NCBI GenBank assembly: GCA_905215425.1
Contig: CAJMQD010000038.1
Location: 1-7,490, forward strand
From: an uncultured bacterium
GTDB taxonomy: Bacteria; Bacillota; Clostridia; Oscillospirales; Oscillospiraceae
Length of the DNA: 7,490 bases
Reading direction: 5' to 3'
The notes under the pieces were generated by a model that saw only the letters and a list, made by a program, of their open reading frames with translations, made no database searches and was not told the origin of the DNA. Within the stretch, counting starts at the first letter, position 1. Every line of letters starts with the position of its first letter. Both the position numbers and the translations under genes were made by a program. Shown here piece after piece: positions 1-4,392 of the stretch.

Positions 1-30
1 TTCGATTAGAATTCCTCCAATGGATACCAT
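1..30 (-). CDS. Possible 5' end of a divergent gene (partial, unidentified)
   Basis: On the minus strand an ATG at 30-28 opens a frame that stays open to the window edge and would begin MVSIGGILIE. A short GAGG (39-36) sits five bases before it, and a good minus-strand promoter lies upstream. An alternative is that the GGAGG at 19-15 is the real ribosome binding site and the start codon lies just outside the window, which would make this stretch untranslated leader. A longer reading from an ATG at 87-85 is less likely, because that codon overlaps the -10 box and has no ribosome binding site. Ten residues are too few to name a product. Confidence 0.3.
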   Translation of the reverse strand, partial: MVSIGGILIE

Positions 31-56
31 AGCGACCTCGCTTGCCGTAAAAGTCT

Positions 57-72
57 GCGGCCGGCCGGCCGC
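57..72. repeat. 16-bp perfect GC palindrome in the divergent leader
   Basis: GCGGCCGGCCGGCCGC is its own reverse complement. It lies just downstream of the predicted minus-strand transcription start, so it would fall at the very 5' end of the divergent transcript. It could be a protein-binding site or an RNA hairpin, or simply GC-rich sequence. No T-run follows it on either strand, so it is not an intrinsic terminator. Confidence 0.5.
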
Positions 73-85
73 TTCAGCATTAGCC

Positions 86-114
86 ATTGTAGCACAGCCG
101 GGAGTGGATGGCAA
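86..114 (-). promoter_or_regulatory. Sigma-A-like promoter for the leftward divergent gene
   Basis: Read on the minus strand, TTGCCA (114-109) and TACAAT (91-86) are separated by exactly 17 bases. This is a near-consensus -35/-10 pair with ideal spacing. The predicted start of transcription is near position 79, leaving about 50 bases of leader before any start codon at or beyond the left edge. Confidence 0.6.
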
Positions 115-171
115 TAAGGGACGGAACAAGAGATTTCCCGGATAAAGCAGCGCCGATGGGGACAGAAGGTA

Positions 172-200
172 TTGTTTTTTGAATAGGAACTTGATATAAT
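172..200 (+). promoter_or_regulatory. Extended -10 promoter driving gdpP and probably the downstream genes
   Basis: A perfect TATAAT (195-200) is preceded by the extended -10 dinucleotide TG with one base between (TGaTATAAT from 192). A weaker -35, TTGTTT (172-177), lies 17 bases upstream. Transcription should start near 207, giving a leader of roughly 45 bases before gdpP. This is the best plus-strand promoter in the window. Because the genes downstream are closely spaced with no clear terminator, it could serve the whole series. Confidence 0.75.
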
Positions 201-228
201 AAACTACCCTTACCATGGGGTATAGTTT
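201..228 (+). promoter_or_regulatory. Dyad symmetry at the gdpP transcription start
   Basis: AAACTA (201-206) pairs with TAGTTT (223-228). Inside it, CCC (207-209) pairs with GGG (218-220), with a TA bulge at 221-222; TACCC/GGGTA is an alternative register. The dyad starts immediately after the -10 box and covers the predicted +1. That is where a repressor operator would sit, though a small 5' hairpin is equally possible. No known operator consensus was recognised. Confidence 0.4.
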
Positions 229-253
229 GTATCGACAGAAGGGGGGCCTTGCC

Positions 254-2239
254 TTGAATCGAAAGCTGACGCAATTGCTTCAACCCAGTGCCCAGTTATA
301 TTTCCTGTTTTTGGTGCTGTTTGCTTTGGGAACCTGCGCGTTCAGTCCCTATCTGGGGGCGGGAGAACTGGTGGTGGTGGTCCTGCTGGGGCTGTATCAT
401 CAGCGCAGAAGCCAGAGCCGGCAGAAAGCGATCCAGAAATATCTGGATAACGTGACGGGAAATGTGGAATTGGCCACCAAGGATACCATGACCAACGCGC
501 CGCTGCCCATGCTGATCTTCCGGCCGGAGAGCGGAGATATCATCTGGAGCAACGACCGCTTTTTGCAGATCGCAGGGGAGCGGGAGCACCTGTACGACTC
601 CAAGCTGTCCAGCGTGGCTCCGGGCTTTGATGTGCGCTGGCTGATGGAGGGCAAAAACCAGTGCCCGGAGGAGGTCTGTCTGGGCGAAAAGCGATTCCTG
701 GTGTTCGGCAGCCTGGTGCGCACCGGCGGCCGCAGCGCCATGGGCTTTATGGCAACCACCTACTGGGTAGACGTCACCCGCGTCTGTGCCGACCGCGACC
801 GCTATCTGGCCTCCCGTCCGGTGGCTGCGGTGCTGCTGATCGACAACTATGAGGACCTGATGAAAAACCTGTCAGAGAACGAGCGGGCGGCCATCATGTC
901 CGAAATCAATACCCGGCTGGATTCTTGGACGGCAGACATCAACGGTCTGCTGCGCCGTCTGGAGCGGGATCGCTACCTGTTCATCTTTGAAGAGCAGTAT
1001 CTTCCCGGCCTGGCGGAGAAAAAGTTTGACCTGCTGGATCTGGTGCGGCAGGTCAAGAATCCCAGCGGGATCAACGCCTCTATGTCTATCGGGATCGGAA
1101 AGGATGCCGACTCCTTCCAGGAGCTGCTTCAGCTGGCCAACCTGTCGATCGAGATGGCGCTGTCCCGGGGCGGCGACCAGGCCGTAGTGCGGGATAAAAA
1201 CACCTTCGAGTTCTACGGCGGCCGGGCCAAGGAGACGGAGAAGCGCACCAAGGTGAAGAGCCGGGTGATGGCCAATGCCCTGTCCGCGCTGCTGTCCGAC
1301 TCCTCCAATGTGTTTATCATGGGCCACCGTATGGCGGACAACGACTGTGTAGGCGCCGCCGCCGGCATTTTTGCCGCCGCCCGGAAGCTGGGGGTGCCCG
1401 CCCACATCATTCGGGAGGCGGGGAGCGTCCCGGCCCAGGTGTTGGTAGAGCGGCTGGCCGCCCTGCCTGAATATCGGGACGGATTTTTGTCCCCCTCCGA
1501 GGCCAAGGCTCTGGCAGATGACCGGGCTTTGGTGGTGGTGGTGGACACCAACCGCCCGGAGCAGGTACAGGCACCGGAGCTGCTGGAGGTATGCCCCAGA
1601 GTGGCGGTGATCGACCACCACCGCCGGGCCGCCACCTACATTGAGGGCGCCGCACTGAACTATCACGAACCCTACGCCTCGTCTGCCTGCGAACTGGTGA
1701 CCGAACTGCTCCAGTGCATTATGGAGCCTGCGGACCTGCTGCGGGCTGAGGCCGAGGCACTGCTGGCCGGCATCGTGCTGGACACCAAGAATTTCACCAT
1801 GCGCACGGGCGGACGCACGTTTGAGGCAGCGGCCTTCCTTCGCCGCTCCGGTGCGGACACAGCTGAGGTGAAAAAGCTGTTCCAGAACGACCTGGAGGAC
1901 ACCATCGCCAAATACTCCATCATTCAGCACGCCCACCTTTACCGGGACCACATCGCCGTCGCCGTCGCCGAGAAGGCTGTGGGCCGGGTGATCATCGCCC
2001 AGGCGGCGGACGAGCTGCTGAATATCATCGGGATCGATGCATCCTTCGTTCTGGCTCCCGATGGAGACCGGGTCATTATCTCCGGCCGTTCCATGGGGGA
2101 GGTCAATGTTCAGGTGATTTTAGAGACGCTGGGCGGCGGCGGAAATGCTGCGGCTGCCGGCGGTCAGGTCCAGGGGAAAACCATTCAAGAGGTGGCAAAG
2201 GAGCTGGCTCAGGCCATCGACAAGTATCTGGAGGAGTAA
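254..2239 (+). CDS. gdpP: GdpP-type cyclic-di-AMP phosphodiesterase (DHH/DHHA1, membrane-bound)
   Basis: GdpP (YybT family) hydrolyses the second messenger c-di-AMP to pApA at the membrane and so affects potassium balance, cell-wall stress and beta-lactam tolerance; this is family knowledge. The protein is 661 residues, close to the usual 650-660. Visible in order: two hydrophobic segments (about 15-30 and 37-48), a PAS-like region (about 80-165), a degenerate GGDEF domain with RDRYLF (238-243) in place of GGDEF, as expected for the family, then the DHH domain with H358, D362, D364, D431, D454-H455-H456 and D510, and a C-terminal DHHA1 domain. The TTG start at 254 is chosen because GGGGGG (241-246) lies seven bases upstream. 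The in-frame ATG at 215 is only a few bases from the predicted transcript start and has no binding site. Oddity: the DHHA1 motif reads GGGGN, with N631 at the usual His position. The family call is secure; the activity is inferred. Confidence 0.95.
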   Translation: MNRKLTQLLQPSAQLYFLFLVLFALGTCAFSPYLGAGELVVVVLLGLYHQRRSQSRQKAIQKYLDNVTGNVELATKDTMTNAPLPMLIFRPESGDIIWSNDRFLQIAGEREHLYDSKLSSVAPGFDVRWLMEGKNQCPEEVCLGEKRFLVFGSLVRTGGRSAMGFMATTYWVDVTRVCADRDRYLASRPVAAVLLIDNYEDLMKNLSENERAAIMSEINTRLDSWTADINGLLRRLERDRYLFIFEEQYLPGLAEKKFDLLDLVRQVKNPSGINASMSIGIGKDADSFQELLQLANLSIEMALSRGGDQAVVRDKNTFEFYGGRAKETEKRTKVKSRVMANALSALLSDSSNVFIMGHRMADNDCVGAAAGIFAAARKLGVPAHIIREAGSVPAQVLVERLAALPEYRDGFLSPSEAKALADDRALVVVVDTNRPEQVQAPELLEVCPRVAVIDHHRRAATYIEGAALNYHEPYASSACELVTELLQCIMEPADLLRAEAEALLAGIVLDTKNFTMRTGGRTFEAAAFLRRSGADTAEVKKLFQNDLEDTIAKYSIIQHAHLYRDHIAVAVAEKAVGRVIIAQAADELLNIIGIDASFVLAPDGDRVIISGRSMGEVNVQVILETLGGGGNAAAAGGQVQGKTIQEVAKELAQAIDKYLEE

Positions 2240-2264
2240 TCCCCGTCATAAAAGCCAATCCGGA

Positions 2265-2281
2265 TCCGGCCGTCGGCCGGA
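2265..2281 (+). repeat. GC hairpin in the gdpP-rplI gap
   Basis: TCCGGCC and GGCCGGA form a perfect 7-bp stem around a GTC loop. It lies 26 bases after the gdpP stop codon. No T-run follows, so it is not a standard intrinsic terminator. It could stabilise the 3' end of a processed gdpP message or have no role. Confidence 0.4.
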
Positions 2282-2323
2282 GATCAAGAAGAATATCATC
2301 ACATTTATTAGGAGGAAACAAAC

Positions 2324-2770
2324 ATGAAAGTTATTTTACAGCAGGATGTGCGCGGCCAGGGCAAGAAGGGTCAGCTGGTAGAGGTGTCTGACGGCTATGC
2401 CCGCAACTTCCTTCTGCCCAAGAAGCTGGCTGTGCCCGCCACTGCGGAAAATGTGAACACCATGAAGCAGCAGGAGAAGGCCCGTCAGGCCCAGATGGCC
2501 GCCGAGAAGGCGGAGGCTCAGGCTCTGGCAGAGAAGCTGAAGAGCATTCAGGTGAAGCTGACCGCAAAGGCCGGAGAGGGCGGCCGCCTGTTCGGCGCCG
2601 TTACCAGCAAGGAGATTGCCGAGGCCCTGTCCGCCCAGCACGGACTGAATATCGCGAAGACCAAGCTCGTTCTGGACGAGCCCATCAAGTCCTGCGGCGG
2701 CTACCAGATCAAGGCCAAGCTGGGCTATGAGATCATGGGCACCGTGAAGGTGATGGTGGTCGAGGAGTAA
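2324..2770 (+). CDS. rplI: Large-subunit ribosomal protein bL9
   Basis: bL9 binds 23S rRNA near the L1 stalk base and reaches across to neighbouring ribosomes; it helps maintain reading-frame fidelity. The 148-residue length is typical. The N-terminal rRNA-binding domain shows the family signature: MKVILQQDV at the start, GKKGQ, then VSDGYARNFLLPKKLA ending near residue 37. Next comes a long charged, Ala/Glu/Lys-rich connecting helix (about 45-75), then the C-terminal domain with GRLFGAVTSKEI. The ATG is fixed by AGGAGG (2310-2315), eight bases upstream. It sits 84 bases after gdpP and upstream of dnaB, the same gdpP-rplI-helicase order seen in Bacillus and many other Firmicutes. Nothing in the protein is unusual. 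Confidence 0.98.
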   Translation: MKVILQQDVRGQGKKGQLVEVSDGYARNFLLPKKLAVPATAENVNTMKQQEKARQAQMAAEKAEAQALAEKLKSIQVKLTAKAGEGGRLFGAVTSKEIAEALSAQHGLNIAKTKLVLDEPIKSCGGYQIKAKLGYEIMGTVKVMVVEE

Positions 2771-2794
2771 TTCAACTCAAATGATACGGTGCTG

Positions 2795-2881
2795 TTGTCA
2801 TTGCGCGCCAGTCCGTTTTCTCTGACGTTTTGAATACGGATTCCCACGGCAGTGACATCGGTCGCTGCCTCGGAATGACGA
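2795..2881. repeat. Degenerate palindromic element, likely dispersed intergenic repeat
   Basis: The outer arms are TGTCATTGCG (2796-2805) and CGGAATGACG (2871-2880), complementary apart from one mismatch and one G-U pair. An inner stem pairs AGTCCGT (2810-2816) with ACGGATT (2836-2842) and continues past a T-T mismatch with TTC/GAA. A side hairpin pairs GGCAGTGAC (2848-2856) with GTCGCTGCC (2861-2869) around an ATCG loop. The layout matches, from memory, dispersed intergenic repeats of gut Oscillospiraceae whose ends read GTCATTGCGAG and CTCGGAATGACA, with internal CAATCCGT and ACGGATTCCCAC. In this copy the left inner arm appears shortened. It encodes nothing evident. Its family identity is recollection, not a search result. 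Confidence 0.6.
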
Positions 2882-2899
2882 TTTTTCCGTACTAAGGAA

Positions 2900-2912
2900 T
2901 GCGCTCTGCGCA
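2900..2912 (+). repeat. Small hairpin upstream of dnaB
   Basis: TGCGC (2900-2904) and GCGCA (2908-2912) form a perfect 5-bp stem around TCT, 43 bases before the dnaB start. It lies just outside the larger palindromic element and may be a remnant of it or of a neighbouring copy. A role in dnaB expression is possible but not shown. Confidence 0.3.
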
Positions 2913-2955
2913 CTTGCAGGGTGGAATAGCCGCCATAGAAAGAGAAGGTGATCCC

Positions 2956-4311
2956 ATGGCGTTTGAGGAAGAAGAACTGCTGCTGCGGCAGATGCCCCAC
3001 AGCGTGGAGGCGGAGCAGGCTGTGCTGGGCTCTATGCTCATCGACTCCCGGTGTGTGCCGGAGGTCATCGATCAGCTGCGCCCCGACGACTTCTATCTCC
3101 GTCAGAACCGGGAGATCTATGAGTCCATCTACTCCATGTTCAACTACTCCATGACCATTGACCCGGTCACGGTGCTGGAGAATATGAAGAAGAACGGCAC
3201 CTATGACGAGGCCAATTCCCGGGGGTATGTTCTCCAGCTGATGGACGCCACGCCTACCGCCGCCAACGTAAAGGAGTATGTGTCCATCCTGAAGGACAAG
3301 ACTCTGCTGCGCCGGGTGGCCGAGACGGCGGGAGAACTCACCGCCCAGATCCAGCAGGGGACGGAGACCGGTCAGGATATGCTGGAGATGGCGGAGCAGC
3401 GCATTTATGCCATCCGCCAGGGCCGGGCCGCCCGGGGACTGACCCCCATCTCCCAGGTGATGATCGAGACTTACGAGCGCCTGAACGAGCTGGCCGCCAG
3501 CGACAGCGCCATCCCCGGCCTGTCCACCGGACTGGTGGACCTGGACCGGGCCATCTCCGGCCTGAACAAGTCCGACCTGATCCTGCTGGCCGCCCGTCCC
3601 GGTATGGGTAAAACCTCCATGGCCCTGAATATTCTGCTGGAGGCGGGAAAAAAGTCGGGGAAGAACGTGGTGTTCTTCTCCTTGGAAATGAGCCGGGAGC
3701 AGCTGGCCATGCGTCTGATCGCCAGCGAGTGCTTCGTAGACAACAAAAAGCTGGTTACGGGCAAGCTTACGGACGATGACTGGGAGAAGGTGGCCGCCGC
3801 CGCCGACTCTCTGAACCAATCTAAAATTCTCATTGATGACGACTCTACCGTAACGGTGGCCGACATCAACGCCAAGTGCCGCCGGGTGGATAACCTGGGC
3901 CTGGTCATCATCGACTACCTGCAGTTGATGCAGTCCGCCGGGGGCAAGACCCGCTCCGGCGATAACCGGCAGCAGATCGTGTCCGATATCTCCCGCTCCC
4001 TGAAGATCATGGCCAAGGAGCTGAACGTGCCCGTTTTGTGCCTGTCTCAGCTGTCCCGTGCCAACGAGGGCCGTACCGACAAGCGCCCCATGCTGTCCGA
4101 CCTGCGTGAATCGGGCGCCATCGAGCAGGACGCGGATATCGTCATGTTCCTCTATCGGGAGGGCTACTACAACAAGGACACGGAGAACCCCAACCTGGCC
4201 GAGTGTATCATCGCCAAGAACCGCCACGGCGAGACCCGCACGGTGGAGCTTCAGTGGCTGCCCGAGTTTACCACCTTCGGCAACATGGAGTGGCGGCAGG
4301 AGGAGTATTGA
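2956..4311 (+). CDS. dnaB: Replicative DNA helicase DnaB (DnaC in Bacillus nomenclature)
   Basis: This is the hexameric ring helicase that unwinds DNA at the replication fork, moving 5'-3' on the lagging-strand template and recruiting primase. The protein is 451 residues, the usual size. The N-terminal primase-interacting domain (about 10-110) contains PHSVEAEQAVLGSML; after a linker comes the RecA-like motor (about 185-445). The motor has Walker A RPGMGKT (214-220), the SLEMSREQLAMR segment, Walker B LVIIDYLQLM with D320, and a C-terminal DLRESGAIEQDADI motif that carries the Arg and Gln elements acting across subunits. ATG 2956 is chosen because GGTGATCC just upstream (2947-2954) matches the anti-Shine-Dalgarno end of 16S rRNA. 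An in-frame ATG at 2899 would add 19 residues, but its AAGGA abuts the start codon. The gene is intact and ordinary. Confidence 0.98.
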   Translation: MAFEEEELLLRQMPHSVEAEQAVLGSMLIDSRCVPEVIDQLRPDDFYLRQNREIYESIYSMFNYSMTIDPVTVLENMKKNGTYDEANSRGYVLQLMDATPTAANVKEYVSILKDKTLLRRVAETAGELTAQIQQGTETGQDMLEMAEQRIYAIRQGRAARGLTPISQVMIETYERLNELAASDSAIPGLSTGLVDLDRAISGLNKSDLILLAARPGMGKTSMALNILLEAGKKSGKNVVFFSLEMSREQLAMRLIASECFVDNKKLVTGKLTDDDWEKVAAAADSLNQSKILIDDDSTVTVADINAKCRRVDNLGLVIIDYLQLMQSAGGKTRSGDNRQQIVSDISRSLKIMAKELNVPVLCLSQLSRANEGRTDKRPMLSDLRESGAIEQDADIVMFLYREGYYNKDTENPNLAECIIAKNRHGETRTVELQWLPEFTTFGNMEWRQEEY

Positions 4312-4312
4312 C

Positions 4313-4330
4313 TTCCGCCGGAGGGCGGAG
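4313..4330 (+). repeat. GC hairpin immediately after the dnaB stop
   Basis: TCCGCC (4314-4319) and GGCGGA (4324-4329) form a perfect 6-bp stem around GGAG, with a possible extra T-G pair outside. It begins two bases after the TGA of dnaB. No T-run follows directly. It could protect a message end or belong to the palindrome cluster that follows. Confidence 0.45.
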
Positions 4331-4339
4331 CCTGAGACA

Positions 4340-4379
4340 CCGAATTTTTCGGCAAGGACAAAATCCTTGCCCCGCCGAA
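4340..4379. repeat. Overlapping alternative hairpins between dnaB and tilS
   Basis: Three stems share bases. CCGAA (4340-4344) pairs with TTCGG (4348-4352). TTCGGC (4348-4353) pairs with GCCGAA (4374-4379). GGCAAGGA (4351-4358) pairs perfectly with TCCTTGCC (4364-4371) around CAAAA. The first and third cannot form fully at the same time, so the leader of tilS has at least two competing folds. The last arm also covers the AA of the AAGGGTGGAT ribosome binding region (4378-4387). This could be a switch, a processing site or a dispersed extragenic palindrome. None of the stems has the trailing U-tract of a terminator. Confidence 0.5.
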
Positions 4380-4392
4380 GGGTGGATGTGCT

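Noticed and set aside
215..253. Upstream ATG giving a 13-residue longer GdpP
   Set aside because: It lies within a few bases of the predicted transcript start, inside the dyad, and has no ribosome binding site. The TTG at 254 has a good one.
1530..1544. GGTGGT tandem repeat in gdpP
   Set aside because: It encodes the run of Val in a core beta strand before D431 of the DHH domain, a normal hydrophobic strand in GC-rich codons.
872..1951. A 359-residue minus-strand frame inside gdpP
   Set aside because: Antisense to the conserved DHH domain, no family motif, composition typical of a codon-bias shadow.
2795..2823. TTGTCA at the left end of the palindromic element as a promoter
   Set aside because: No matching -10 box at a usable distance, and the hexamer is part of the repeat arm.
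2899..2955. Upstream ATG giving a 19-residue longer DnaB
   Set aside because: AAGGA directly abuts that ATG with no spacer, and the added residues are not typical of DnaB. GGTGATCC before ATG 2956 fits better.
4351..4371. The GGCAAGGA/TCCTTGCC hairpin as an intrinsic terminator after dnaB
   Set aside because: It is followed by CCGCCGAAG on the plus strand, not a T-run, and on the minus strand by GAAAAATT. It lacks the U-tract needed for intrinsic termination.
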